Assembly: GCF_004514425.2 (NCBI RefSeq)
Contig: NZ_MYFN02000003.1
Location: forward strand, 62,001-126,000
Reading direction: 5' to 3'
DNA from: Shinella sumterensis
Lineage (GTDB): Bacteria > Pseudomonadota > Alphaproteobacteria > Rhizobiales > Rhizobiaceae
Length of the DNA stretch: 64,000 nt
How positions within the stretch are numbered: position 1 is the first letter of the stretch; each line of letters begins with the position of its first letter. The notes beneath the pieces are model-generated. The model was given only the letters and a program-made list of their open reading frames with translations. It did not search any database and had not been told where the DNA came from. Shown in pieces: positions 18,280 to 27,126 of the stretch. Made by a program: the position numbers and the translations under genes.

Positions 18280-20400
18280 TCAGTTGGCGCTGGCGACCGG
18301 GCGGACCAGCGTGGTCACGCGGCGGATGGTCACGCGGCGGTTCTGCTGTTCGGCAGACTGCGTGCGCACCTTCAGGAAGCGCTCGCCGTAACCCTGCGTC
18401 TGGAGGTTTTCCGGCGGAATGCCGTAGACCTCGGTGAGCAGGCTGGCGACGGAGTCGGCGCGGCGGTCCGACAGGACGAGGTTCGACTTGTCCGAGCCGA
18501 CGGCGTCCGTATGGCCTTCGATGAGGAAGGTCTCGCCCGGATCCTTGTCGAGGATCTTCGACATCGCCTCTGCGACCTTGCGCAGCGTGCGTGCCTGCGA
18601 CATCGGCACTTCCGCGCTGCCGGTGGCAAAGGTCACGGTATCCAGGTCGATACGGCGGACCTTGTCACGCAGGCGGGCAGACTGCTTTACCTCGTTGATC
18701 GTGTAGACGCGCTCCACCCGCTCCACCGGCGGCTCGGAGAGGAACTCGTAGTAGTCGCGGTCCGGGTCGCTCGATGTGTCGACGATATAGTCGCGCAGCG
18801 GAATGCGCAGGCGCATCGGCGGCAGCTCGTAGCCGACGTCCACGAGGTCGGGGCGCGGTGCATCATCTTCCAGTTCCGGCGCATAGACGAGGATATACTC
18901 GCGGCCGTCGCGGCCGATGCGCGAGCGCTGGATGACGTCGCCATAGCGGTTGTAGATCGTGATGATCTGCACGCCGCCGGGACGAACGATCGTTTCGCGC
19001 GTGCGGCCCCGGGCGAGCTCGTCGTAATAGACTTCCTCGGAATCCCGGCGCAGGCGCGGACGGTCGTCGCCACGCACGATCAGCTGGTTGCCGACCGACA
19101 GAACGGTGCGGTTGTCGATCGTCTCGACCACGTTCACCTGCGTCACGTTGTTGTTCACCGTGTTGTTGTTCACGGTGTTGTTGTTGATGACCGTGTTGTT
19201 GATCACGGTGTTGTTGACGATGTTGGTCGTCTCCGGCACCGCGAAGACCGGCGCGGCGTCGACACGCTGGCCCTCTTCCTTGATGGCGGCCTCGATCTTC
19301 TGCGGAACGGCCTCGCGGACCTCCTGCGGAATTTCGGCCTGCGCCGAATCGTCGGAAACCGGCAGCGGAACCTCTTCCTGGGCCCGCAGCTCCTCGCGCT
19401 GCTTGCGGCGCTCCTCGCGGCTCATGCGGCCACCGGTATTGTCGGCGTCCTTGTCGCTGTCGAGCACGGCAGCACCGTTTTCGACCGGCAGCACGACCGT
19501 TTCGTCCGTCTTGCCCGGGTCTTCCGCGATGGCCTGCTTCTCTTCCGTGGAAAGCGTATCGACGACTTCCGGAACGGGCTCTGCGGCGGGCGTCTCACCG
19601 GTTTCAGCCGTTGCCGGCTGCTCGGTGCCGCCTTCAGCGGGCTGCTCCGCCGTGCTGCCGTCGGCAGGCTGCTGCTGCTCGTCGGTCACGATAGCCGGCT
19701 GCTGCTCGACGGGCTGTTCTTCCGCCGGCTGCTGCTGCTCGGTCTGCTGCTGCTGTTCCTCGGCGGCCTTCCGCTGTTCTTCAGCCTGACGCTGGGCTTC
19801 CTCATCGGCGGCCTTCTGCTGCTCGGCGGCCGCACGCTGGGCTTCCTCGTCGGCGGCCTTCTGCTGTTCCTCGGCCTGACGCTGCGCCTCCTCGTCGGCA
19901 GCCTTCTGCTGCTCGGCGGCCGCGCGCTGGGCTTCCTCGTCGGCGGCCTTCTGCTGCTCCTCGGCCGCGCGCTGAGCTTCTTCCTCGGCGGCACGCTGCT
20001 GTTCCTCGGCCTGGCGCTGAGCTTCTTCCTCAGCGGCCTTCTGCTGTTCCTCGGCCTGGCGCTGAGCTTCTTCCTCAGCGGCCTTCTGCTGTTCCTCAGC
20101 CTGGCGCTGGGCTTCCTGCTCGGCAGCCTTCTGCTGCTCCTCCGCCGCACGCTGGGCTTCTTCCTCGGCGGCGCGCTGCTGCTCCTCGGCCTGGCGCTGC
20201 GCCTCTTCCTCGGCGGCGCGCTGTTCTTCGGCCTGGCGCTGCTGCAGCAGCTCTTCTTCGGACGGCTGGGCCTGCTCGCCGCTGTCCTGGGCGACTTCGA
20301 ACGGCTTCATGAGGGCATCGGCGAGTGCCGGCGTCGCGATCAGCGACGCGGAAAGCACCGGGAACGCCACGGTTGCGAAAAGTTTTGAGCGGAAAGTCAT
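18280..20400 (-). CDS. OmpA-family outer-membrane protein with a long TolA-like helical repeat region
   Basis: A 706-residue exported protein with signal peptide ending PALADA. From about residue 45 to 225 it consists of about eleven near-identical 15-residue repeats of the form EEEAQRQAEEQQKAA, predicted to be one long charged helix. A Pro/Glu/Thr-rich stretch follows, then an Asn-rich run (NNTVINNTVINNNT...) near 400. The C-terminal OmpA domain (about 580-700) has GHTDAVGSDKSNLVLSDRRA and GYGERF, which bind peptidoglycan. It probably tethers or spans the envelope. Confidence 0.9.
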   Translation of the reverse strand: MTFRSKLFATVAFPVLSASLIATPALADALMKPFEVAQDSGEQAQPSEEELLQQRQAEEQRAAEEEAQRQAEEQQRAAEEEAQRAAEEQQKAAEQEAQRQAEEQQKAAEEEAQRQAEEQQKAAEEEAQRQAEEQQRAAEEEAQRAAEEQQKAADEEAQRAAAEQQKAADEEAQRQAEEQQKAADEEAQRAAAEQQKAADEEAQRQAEEQRKAAEEQQQQTEQQQPAEEQPVEQQPAIVTDEQQQPADGSTAEQPAEGGTEQPATAETGETPAAEPVPEVVDTLSTEEKQAIAEDPGKTDETVVLPVENGAAVLDSDKDADNTGGRMSREERRKQREELRAQEEVPLPVSDDSAQAEIPQEVREAVPQKIEAAIKEEGQRVDAAPVFAVPETTNIVNNTVINNTVINNNTVNNNTVNNNVTQVNVVETIDNRTVLSVGNQLIVRGDDRPRLRRDSEEVYYDELARGRTRETIVRPGGVQIITIYNRYGDVIQRSRIGRDGREYILVYAPELEDDAPRPDLVDVGYELPPMRLRIPLRDYIVDTSSDPDRDYYEFLSEPPVERVERVYTINEVKQSARLRDKVRRIDLDTVTFATGSAEVPMSQARTLRKVAEAMSKILDKDPGETFLIEGHTDAVGSDKSNLVLSDRRADSVASLLTEVYGIPPENLQTQGYGERFLKVRTQSAEQQNRRVTIRRVTTLVRPVASAN
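19740..20235 (-). repeat. Tandem 45-bp coding repeat in the ompA-family gene
   Basis: About eleven copies of a 45-base unit encode the 15-residue Glu/Gln/Ala repeat. Copies differ mainly in QRQAEE against QRAAEE or QRAAAE, and in EEEA against DEEA. The high DNA identity makes copy-number change by slippage or recombination likely. Confidence 0.9.
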
Positions 20401-20741
20401 CGTTTTGTCCTCACGGTGTCCCGTCTTGTTAGTGTCGGGAGCCTGCCGCCGGCATTCTTTGTTGCCGATCGGCGAGTCGCCCGTCTTCCTCTAAAGGCCT
20501 AGTCATGCCTGCCTGAACCGTGGCTGAACGGCCAGCGGTGAGCGACGAGATAGGTCGCGCCGCCGCCAAGACCAGAGGTGCGCGGAAATTGTCGTTGAAA
20601 GGGGGCGGAATGACGGCGCAAAAGGAGTTGATTTTTACGCGCAAACAGGCCGATTATCCATCCAAGCGGGCACCCCGCCTGCTTTACATCAAGGCCCGGA
20701 CAACAAGAAAAACCCGAGAGCCTTCAACAGAGAGGATCAAC
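20401..20741. other. Intergenic region between the ompA-family gene and the amino-acid binding protein gene
   Basis: These 341 bases hold the divergent promoters. I see no gene, no strong hairpin and no clear operator. Confidence 0.4.
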
Positions 20742-21521
20742 ATGCGTATTTCCAAACGTTTCACGCTCGCAGCCTCGGCTGCGGTCATCGCCCTCTTCGC
20801 CTCCTCCGCGATGGCTGAGGGCGAGAAGATCGTGATCGGCACGGAAGGCGCCTACCCGCCCTTCAACAACCTCGAGTCGGACGGCACGCTGACCGGCTTC
20901 GACATCGACATCGCCAAGGCGCTCTGCGAGGAAATGAAGGCCGAGTGCACCTTCGTCACGCAGGACTGGGACGGCATCATTCCCGCCCTGATCGCCAAGA
21001 AGTTCGACGCCATCGTCGCGTCCATGTCGATCACCGCCGAGCGCAAGCAGCAGGTGGACTTCTCCAAGAAGTACTACAACACGCCGCCGGCCATCGTCGT
21101 GCCGAAGGATTCCGACATCAAGGAAGCGACGGCCGAAGCGCTGGCCGGCAAGACGCTCGGCGCCCAGGGTTCCACGACCCATTCCAACTATGCCGAAGCG
21201 CATATGAAGGACAGCGAGGTCAAGCTCTACCCGACGGCCGACGAATACAAGCTCGACATCGCCAACGGCCGTATCGACGCCGTCATCGACGACGTGGTGG
21301 TGCTGTCGGAATGGCTGAAGACGGCTGACGGCGCCTGCTGCAAGCTGCTCGGCACCCTGCCGCTGGACCCGGTCATCAACGGCGAAGGCGCCGGCATTGC
21401 GGTGCGCAAGGGCGATCCGCTCGCCGACAAGTTCACCGCGGCGATCGCGGCCATCCGCAAGAGCGGCAAATACCAGGAAATCAACGCCAAGTACTTCCCG
21501 TTCGACGTCTACGGCGACTGA
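20742..21521 (+). CDS. Periplasmic amino-acid-binding protein of an ABC transporter
   Basis: A 259-residue substrate-binding protein of the polar amino-acid (lysine/arginine/ornithine/histidine) family. A signal peptide (ending SSAMA) is followed by IVIGTEGAYPPFNNLESDGT, and FDIDIAKALCEEMKAECTFV and SMSITAERKQQVDFSKKYY are typical of the family. An in-frame start 74 codons earlier exists, but the ATG at 20742 has AGAGGA upstream and begins the signal peptide. Two permease genes follow after a terminator-like hairpin. Confidence 0.93.
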   Translation: MRISKRFTLAASAAVIALFASSAMAEGEKIVIGTEGAYPPFNNLESDGTLTGFDIDIAKALCEEMKAECTFVTQDWDGIIPALIAKKFDAIVASMSITAERKQQVDFSKKYYNTPPAIVVPKDSDIKEATAEALAGKTLGAQGSTTHSNYAEAHMKDSEVKLYPTADEYKLDIANGRIDAVIDDVVVLSEWLKTADGACCKLLGTLPLDPVINGEGAGIAVRKGDPLADKFTAAIAAIRKSGKYQEINAKYFPFDVYGD

Positions 21522-21575
21522 GACCCGGACGTATCGGGTTGATGCCGGTTTTTTCTGACCCCATCACCGGATTGC

Positions 21576-21608
21576 AGAAGCGGGAGGGCTTGCCCTCCCG
21601 CTTCTTTT
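21576..21608 (+). terminator. Terminator or attenuator between binding protein and permease genes
   Basis: A 13-bp stem (AGAAGCGGGAGGG / CCCTCCCGCTTCT) with a CTTG loop is followed by TTT. It lies inside the transport operon; partial read-through would give more binding protein than permease, a common arrangement. Confidence 0.85.
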
Positions 21609-21686
21609 GCTTGAGAACTTGACGACAAAATGAAAGGCGCGCACAGCGTCTGACAACAAGCGCGAAACGCGCATCGGGGGTTTGGC

Positions 21687-22490
21687 ATGAGCGGGTTCTT
21701 TACCGCCATCGTCGAGGCGGTAACCGCAGCACTGGGGATCGTGGATCCGCTCTGCGGGCCGGTCGGCATCTTCACGCTGTTTGCAGGCGACACGCTTCTG
21801 GCCTGCGGCGATACCGGTTGGGGCGACGAGATCGCGCTCGGCTTCCTGGTCACGGGCAGCCTGGCGCTCGCGACGCTGCCGGTCGGCCTGCTGTTCGGCT
21901 TCTTCATCGCGCTGGCCAAGCAGTCCGAGGAACGGTCGCTGCGCCTGTCGGCCAATATCTACACGACGCTGTTCCGGGGCCTGCCCGAACTGCTGACGCT
22001 CTTCATCGTCTATTACGGCCTGCAGATCCTGGTGCAGAATGCCGCGACCGCCATCGGCTACCAGGGCACCGTCGAGATCAACGCCTTCTTCGCCGGCATG
22101 ATCGCGCTCGGCGTCGTCTTCTCGGCCTATTGTTCCGAAGTGCTGCTGTCGGCCTTCAAGGCCATTCCCCGCGGCCAGTACGAGGCCGGCCATGCGCTCG
22201 GCCTGCACCGCGGCCGCACGATGCAGCGCATCATCCTGCCGCAGCTCGTTCGCATCGCCCTGCCGGGCCTCGGCAACCTCTGGATGGCGCTGCTCAAGGA
22301 TACCGCCTTGGTCTCGGTCATCGGCCTGCCGGATATCCTGCGCCAGACGGGCGTGGCTGCCCGCGTCACCAAGCAGGCCTTCGAATTCTACGCCATCGCC
22401 TGTCTGCTGTTCCTCATCCTCGCCTTCCTCTCCTCGCTGATCTTCTCCAGCATCGAGCGCTGGGCCAAGCGTTCGGAGGCGGCACGATGA
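21687..22490 (+). CDS. Amino-acid ABC transporter permease, first subunit
   Basis: A 267-residue inner-membrane permease of the HisQ/HisM type. The EAA loop that contacts the ATPase is visible as EAGHALGLHRGRTMQRIILP. Its stop overlaps the start of the second permease by four bases. An insert near residue 30 (CGPVGIFTLFAGDTLLACGD) precedes the core, which is typical of some rhizobial members. Confidence 0.92.
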   Translation: MSGFFTAIVEAVTAALGIVDPLCGPVGIFTLFAGDTLLACGDTGWGDEIALGFLVTGSLALATLPVGLLFGFFIALAKQSEERSLRLSANIYTTLFRGLPELLTLFIVYYGLQILVQNAATAIGYQGTVEINAFFAGMIALGVVFSAYCSEVLLSAFKAIPRGQYEAGHALGLHRGRTMQRIILPQLVRIALPGLGNLWMALLKDTALVSVIGLPDILRQTGVAARVTKQAFEFYAIACLLFLILAFLSSLIFSSIERWAKRSEAAR

Positions 22491-23320
22491 GCCACGTTTC
22501 CACCAGCCTCATTCCGCCGCAGGAGCCACCGCCGGCCCCGCCCCGCCCCTTTACCGCCGGCCGGTTCTTCGGAAACGTCTTCATGGGCGTCTGGCTCGCG
22601 CTGACCATCGGCATCTTCCTGATGCTGGTCGAGGGCTGGGATCCGGAAAAGTTCACCCGCTACGGGCCGAACTACCTCTCCGGCCTCGGCGTGACCCTCA
22701 CGCTCGTCGGCCTCTCGGTCGTGCTGGGCGCCGTCCTGTCGCTGCCGCTTGCCTTTGCCCGCATGTCGAAGAACCCGGTCTTCTCGTGGTTTTCCTACGG
22801 CTACGTCTACTTCTTCCGCGGCACGCCGCTGCTGACCCAGCTCTTCCTCATCTATTACGGTCTCGGCAGCTTCTCCGCAGAACTGAAAGCCTGGGGCCTG
22901 TGGTGGTTCTTCCGCGATGCGTGGAACTGCGCCCTCCTGACCTTCACGCTCAACACCGCCGCCTACCAGGCCGAAATCCTGCGCGGCGCGATCGAGAGCG
23001 TGCCGCGCGGCCAGCACGAGGGTGCCGCGGCCCTCGGCCTGCCGAAGAAGATCGCCTTCTTCAAGGTCATCCTGCCGCAGGCACTGATCGTGGCCCTTCG
23101 CCCCTATGGCAACGAGATCATCCTGATGATCAAGGGCTCGGCCATCGTCGCCATCATCACCGTCTTCGACCTGATGGGCGAAACCCGCCGCGCCTTCTCG
23201 CGCACCTTCGATTACCAGGCCTATCTGTGGGCAGCGCTGCTCTACCTCATCATCGTGGAGCTGCTGCGCAATGTCTGGGCCTGGCTGGAAGCGCGCCTCA
23301 CCCGTCACCTGAAACGGTGA
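22487..23320 (+). CDS. Amino-acid ABC transporter permease, second subunit
   Basis: A 277-residue permease of the same family; the EAA loop is HEGAAALGLPKKIAFFKVILP. A Pro-rich cytoplasmic N-terminus (IPPQEPPPAPPRP) precedes the first helix. The start ATG at 22487 overlaps the preceding stop (ATGA). No ATP-binding subunit gene is found next to it, so the ATPase must be encoded elsewhere. Confidence 0.92.
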   Translation: MSHVSTSLIPPQEPPPAPPRPFTAGRFFGNVFMGVWLALTIGIFLMLVEGWDPEKFTRYGPNYLSGLGVTLTLVGLSVVLGAVLSLPLAFARMSKNPVFSWFSYGYVYFFRGTPLLTQLFLIYYGLGSFSAELKAWGLWWFFRDAWNCALLTFTLNTAAYQAEILRGAIESVPRGQHEGAAALGLPKKIAFFKVILPQALIVALRPYGNEIILMIKGSAIVAIITVFDLMGETRRAFSRTFDYQAYLWAALLYLIIVELLRNVWAWLEARLTRHLKR

Positions 23321-23325
23321 GACGG

Positions 23326-23355
23326 TTGGCAGCACTCGCCTATCGATGCTGCCAA
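23326..23355. repeat. Inverted repeat after the permease gene
   Basis: A 9-bp perfect inverted repeat (TTGGCAGCA / TGCTGCCAA) with a 12-base loop just after the second permease stop. There is no T run, so it is more likely an mRNA-end stem-loop than a Rho-independent terminator. Confidence 0.5.
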
Positions 23356-23466
23356 CAATTTGAATCCAAAGGATTATTTGTTTTCACGGGCAAAAATCAA
23401 CACTTGCTTAACCATGGCGGCGCTTCAATCATAAGGACCATCATTCCTGTGAAATGAGAGGTCCCG

Positions 23467-23733
23467 ATGACGAACGACATGGCAATGCAGCTCAAGGGCT
23501 ACGGCATGACGACGGCCCAGATTCTCTATCGCATGCCCGACCATCCGACATTCCTGCAGACCTATATCTGGCAGCATTACGATCTCGCGCCGGACTTTCC
23601 GGAAATGAAGCGCTTCCTGAAGTTCTGGCAGGAGAAACTCGACGGCCCGCTGCACTCGATCCGCTACGTGCACCGCCACCTGATTTCGGCCAGCGAGTGG
23701 CGCGCGCTGAAGGGCGAGTTCATCATCAACTGA
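23467..23733 (+). CDS. usg: Usg family protein
   Basis: An 88-residue protein of the Usg family (PF06233), conserved in alphaproteobacteria and first described near trp genes in Caulobacter. The conserved core is LKGYGMTTAQILYRMPDH and YIWQHYDLAPDFPEM. Function is unknown. GAGAGG precedes the ATG. It is followed at short distance by a methyltransferase gene, possibly co-transcribed. Confidence 0.88.
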   Translation: MTNDMAMQLKGYGMTTAQILYRMPDHPTFLQTYIWQHYDLAPDFPEMKRFLKFWQEKLDGPLHSIRYVHRHLISASEWRALKGEFIIN

Positions 23734-23784
23734 CGTCCTGCGGCCTGCTTGCCAAGCCCGGCGGGCGGGCCTAAGAGACGCGGC

Positions 23785-24600
23785 ATGAAGAAGATCGACG
23801 AAGACGCGCTCGCGGAAGCCTATAACCGCGCCCTCTCGCTGGAGAAGTCCGGCGATTTCGATGCCGCCGCCAAGGCCTATGCCGACGTGCTGGCGCTCGA
23901 TCCGGAGGACCATGGCGGTGCGGCCGTGCGCCTTGCCTCCATGGGCCGCGGCGAGACCCCTGAGAAGGCGCCCGACGCCTATGTGACCACGCTGTTCGAC
24001 CAGCACGCCGAAGTCTTCGACAACGTGCTCGTCGACCAGCTCGGCTACTGCGTGCCGCTTCTGGTGCGCCAGCGCTTCCAGGCGCTGGAACTCGGCCCGT
24101 TCGACCGCGTGCTCGATCTCGGCTGCGGCACGGGCCTTACCGGCGGCGCGCTGCGCGACATGGCCGAGGACATCACCGGCGTCGATCTCTCCGAAAACAT
24201 GGTCGAGATTGCGCATGAGAAGGATCTCTACGAGACCCTCTATGTCGCCGAGGCGGTCGATTTCCTCGATGACAACGACGACGAGCCCTTCGACCTCATC
24301 GCCGCAACCGATGTGCTGCCCTATCTCGGTGCGCTCGAGGCGCTGTTCTTCGGCGCGGCCGAAAATCTCGTGCCCGGCGGCCTGTTTGCCTTCTCATCAG
24401 AAACGCTGCCGGACGACAGCTTTGCCGGCCGTCCCTTCATGGTCGGCCCGCACCAGCGTTTCGCGCACGCCGAATCCTATGTCCGTCAGCGGCTCGATGA
24501 GACCGGCTTCGACGTCGTGGAGATGTCCGACATCACCGTGCGCATGGAAGAAGGCGAACCGATTGCCGGCCATCTGGTCATTGCCCGGTATCGCGGCTGA
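23785..24600 (+). CDS. TPR-containing SAM-dependent methyltransferase
   Basis: A 271-residue protein. An N-terminal TPR-like segment (ALSLEKSGDFDAAAKAYADV) precedes a class I methyltransferase fold with motif I VLDLGCGTGLTGG and motif II ITGVDLSENMVEIA. The substrate is unknown; COG4976 contains similar TPR-methyltransferases. The ATG at 23785 was chosen over a frame 12 codons longer because it starts at the conserved part. Confidence 0.87.
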   Translation: MKKIDEDALAEAYNRALSLEKSGDFDAAAKAYADVLALDPEDHGGAAVRLASMGRGETPEKAPDAYVTTLFDQHAEVFDNVLVDQLGYCVPLLVRQRFQALELGPFDRVLDLGCGTGLTGGALRDMAEDITGVDLSENMVEIAHEKDLYETLYVAEAVDFLDDNDDEPFDLIAATDVLPYLGALEALFFGAAENLVPGGLFAFSSETLPDDSFAGRPFMVGPHQRFAHAESYVRQRLDETGFDVVEMSDITVRMEEGEPIAGHLVIARYRG

Positions 24601-24668
24601 CGCGAAAGACTTTCGCCCCGGCCCGTGATCCGCTAAACGTCCTGCCAGCGATTGCAGGAGAAGACGGC

Positions 24669-25541
24669 ATGGCAAAGGTTGCGTTCATCGGTCTCGGCGT
24701 CATGGGCTATCCCATGGCCGGCCACCTCAAGGTCAAGGGCGGTCACGAGGTCGCGGTCTATAACCGCACCTTCGCCAAGGCGGAAAAATGGGCGGCCGAA
24801 TTCGGCGGCGCGGCCTTCCGCACCCCGGCCGAGGCCGCGAAGGATGCCGATTTCGTCTTCACCTGCGTCGGCAATGACGACGACCTGCGCGCCGTCACGA
24901 CCGGCAAGGACGGCGTGTTCGACGGCATGAAGCCCGGCGCCATCCTCATCGACAATACCACCGCGTCCGCCGAAGTCGCCCGCGAACTCGACGCGGCCGC
25001 CAGGGAGCGCGGCTTCGCCTTCATCGACGCGCCGGTGTCCGGCGGACAGGCCGGTGCCGAGAACGGCGTGCTCACCGTCATGTGCGGCGGCGACGAGGCG
25101 ACCTTCGCGACGGCAAAGCCTGTTATCGACGCCTATGCCCGCATGGTCGGCCTGATGGGCCCGGCGGGTGCCGGTCAGCTGACCAAGATGGTCAACCAGA
25201 TCTGCATCGCCGGCCTCGTGCAGGGCCTCGCCGAAGGCGTGCATTTCGGCAAGAAGGCGGGGCTCGACATGGAAGCCGTCATCGACGTCATCTCCAAGGG
25301 GGCTGCCGGCTCCTGGCAGATGGAGAACCGCCACAAGACGATGATCGCAGGCAAGTACGATTTCGGCTTCGCCATCGACTGGATGCGCAAGGACCTTGAT
25401 ATCGTGCTGTCGGAAGCCCGCCGCAACGGCGCCAAACTGCCTGTCACCGCGCTGGTCGACCAGTTCTACGGCGACGTGCAGGAAATGGGCGGCAACCGCT
25501 GGGACACGTCCTCGCTGCTTGCCCGGCTGGAGCGCAAGTAG
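24669..25541 (+). CDS. NAD(P)-dependent beta-hydroxyacid dehydrogenase (3-hydroxyisobutyrate dehydrogenase family)
   Basis: A 290-residue dehydrogenase. The N-terminal Rossmann motif is FIGLGVMGYPMAGHL, the substrate-binding motif is DAPVSGGQAGAENG, and the catalytic Lys lies in QLTKMVNQ. It may act on 3-hydroxyisobutyrate, glyoxylate or succinic semialdehyde; sequence alone does not decide. The stop is directly followed by the ATG of the next gene, so the two are probably co-transcribed. Confidence 0.9.
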   Translation: MAKVAFIGLGVMGYPMAGHLKVKGGHEVAVYNRTFAKAEKWAAEFGGAAFRTPAEAAKDADFVFTCVGNDDDLRAVTTGKDGVFDGMKPGAILIDNTTASAEVARELDAAARERGFAFIDAPVSGGQAGAENGVLTVMCGGDEATFATAKPVIDAYARMVGLMGPAGAGQLTKMVNQICIAGLVQGLAEGVHFGKKAGLDMEAVIDVISKGAAGSWQMENRHKTMIAGKYDFGFAIDWMRKDLDIVLSEARRNGAKLPVTALVDQFYGDVQEMGGNRWDTSSLLARLERK

Positions 25542-25916
25542 ATGATCCTTCGCGCCGCCGCCGTCGCCCTCCTCCTCGTGTCATCCACCGCAAGGGCTGA
25601 CGCGGACGACGATGCGGCGAGGCAGGCGCTTCTCGCCGGGCTGCACGCGAAGATCGCGAGCTGCTGGGCGGTCCCGCCGGACCTTCCCGACACCGTCAAG
25701 CCGGTTCGCGTGAAGTTTTCGCTGACACGGTCGGGCGAACTGGACGGATCACCATCGATAGACGGTCCCGTCGCCGGCGATCCCGCGACGAAGGCTTTCG
25801 CCGCAAGTGCCGTTCGTGCAGTCGTCCGCTGCGCCCCGTATGCGGAGTTGGCGGGGCGCGCATCCTATGACGCGTGGAAGACGATCGTCGTCACGTTCAA
25901 TGCGCCGGAGCTCTGA
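25542..25916 (+). CDS. Exported TonB/TolA C-terminal-like protein
   Basis: A 124-residue protein with a signal peptide (MILRAAAVALLLVSSTARAD). The mature part has the pattern SCWAVPPDLPDTVKPVRVKF followed by two Cys, resembling TonB/TolA C-terminal domains, here without a membrane anchor or Pro-rich spacer. The start codon directly follows the stop of the dehydrogenase gene. Role unknown; a periplasmic binding domain is a guess. Confidence 0.65.
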   Translation: MILRAAAVALLLVSSTARADADDDAARQALLAGLHAKIASCWAVPPDLPDTVKPVRVKFSLTRSGELDGSPSIDGPVAGDPATKAFAASAVRAVVRCAPYAELAGRASYDAWKTIVVTFNAPEL

Positions 25917-25922
25917 AGGCGC

Positions 25923-26411
25923 TCAGTCCTCGCCGCTCTTCTGGTTGTCCACGACCATGTAGTCGAGCGGAAGCTCGGTCGTGTACTTGATCTGCTCCAT
26001 CGCGAAGGCCGACGACACGTCGCGGATCTCGATACGGGCGATCATGCGCTTGTAGAAGGCGTCATAGGCGGCGATATCGGGCACGACCACGCGCAGGAGG
26101 TAGTCCACCTCCCCGCTCATGCGGTAGAATTCGACGACTTCAGGGAACTCGACGATCACCTCGGAGAAGCGCTTCAGCCATTCGGTCGAATGGGAATTGG
26201 TGCGGATCGAGACGAAGACCGTGACCTTGGTGTTGATCTTGACCGGATCGAGCAGCGCGACACGCTTGCGGATCACGCCGTCTTCTTCCATCTTCTGGAT
26301 GCGGCGCCAGCAGGGTGTTGTCGACAAGCCCACCTTCTTTGCGAGATCGGCAACTGCAAGCGTGGAATCCTCCTGCAAGAGGCGAAGGATTTTGCGATCC
26401 AGACGGTCCAT
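25923..26411 (-). CDS. Lrp/AsnC-family transcriptional regulator
   Basis: A 162-residue regulator with the Lrp N-terminal helix-turn-helix (MDRLDRKILRLLQEDSTLAV ... GLSTTPCWRRIQKMEEDGVI) and a C-terminal RAM ligand-binding domain. It probably senses an amino acid. It is convergent with the preceding gene. No operator could be recognised. Confidence 0.93.
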   Translation of the reverse strand: MDRLDRKILRLLQEDSTLAVADLAKKVGLSTTPCWRRIQKMEEDGVIRKRVALLDPVKINTKVTVFVSIRTNSHSTEWLKRFSEVIVEFPEVVEFYRMSGEVDYLLRVVVPDIAAYDAFYKRMIARIEIRDVSSAFAMEQIKYTTELPLDYMVVDNQKSGED

Positions 26412-26470
26412 TGATTTCCCCTACGAAAATTAATTCCCCTGTATACCGATTTTGCGGCGAATAGGAAGAA

Positions 26471-27115
26471 TTATATTTCAGCCGTTAGACGTTTCACCCG
26501 GCTTCGCAGTTCCGGCAGAATCTCGGCCTCAAACCACGGATTGCGCTTCAGCCAGCCGGTGTTGCGCCAGGACGGGTGCGGCAGCGGCAGCACGGCCGGC
26601 GCTTCATTGCGGCCGAGATGGCGGCGCCAGTCGCGAACCGTATCGGTCATGCTCGCCGCCTTCGCGGCACCCAGATGCCATGCCTGCGCATATTGCCCGA
26701 TCGCCAGCACCAGCTCGACCTGCGGCATCGTCGCCATGATGCGTGCGCGCCAGAACGGCGCGCATTCACGGCGCGGCGGCAGGTCGCTGCCATGAGCGTC
26801 GTAGCCGGGAAAACACAGGCCCATGGGAACGATGGCGAAACGGTTTGGATCGTAGAACGCGGCGCGATCGACGCCGAGCCACGTACGAAGCCTGTCGCCC
26901 GATGCATCGTTGAACGGAAGTCCGCTTTCGTGCACTCGCAACCCCGGCGCCTGCCCGGCAATCAGGATACGCGCCGTGGAGGAAATGACGGCCACGGGGC
27001 GCGGTTCGTGCGGCAGCACGTCACCCGCCTTCGCCGGCGCCTCGCGACAGAGCCGGCAGGCGGCGATCGCAACGCGCAGGGCAGTCAGATCGTCGTGGTT
27101 TGCGGCCTTGTCCAT
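26471..27115 (-). CDS. Uracil-DNA glycosylase family protein
   Basis: A 214-residue member of the UDG superfamily (COG1573-type). The water-activating motif is GQAPGLRVHESGLPFNDASG and the leucine-loop motif is HPSWRNTGW. An N-terminal CRLC and further Cys in CFPGYD and ECAPFWR might bind an iron-sulfur cluster as in related enzymes. The start at 27115 follows the preceding thermonuclease stop by 11 bases, so the two form an operon. Confidence 0.87.
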   Translation of the reverse strand: MDKAANHDDLTALRVAIAACRLCREAPAKAGDVLPHEPRPVAVISSTARILIAGQAPGLRVHESGLPFNDASGDRLRTWLGVDRAAFYDPNRFAIVPMGLCFPGYDAHGSDLPPRRECAPFWRARIMATMPQVELVLAIGQYAQAWHLGAAKAASMTDTVRDWRRHLGRNEAPAVLPLPHPSWRNTGWLKRNPWFEAEILPELRSRVKRLTAEI

Positions 27116-27126
27116 TGCCCGTTCCG

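Noticed and set aside
19740-20235. CRISPR-like regular repeats
   Set aside because: The 45-bp period is a coding repeat without unique spacers, in frame with the OmpA-family protein.
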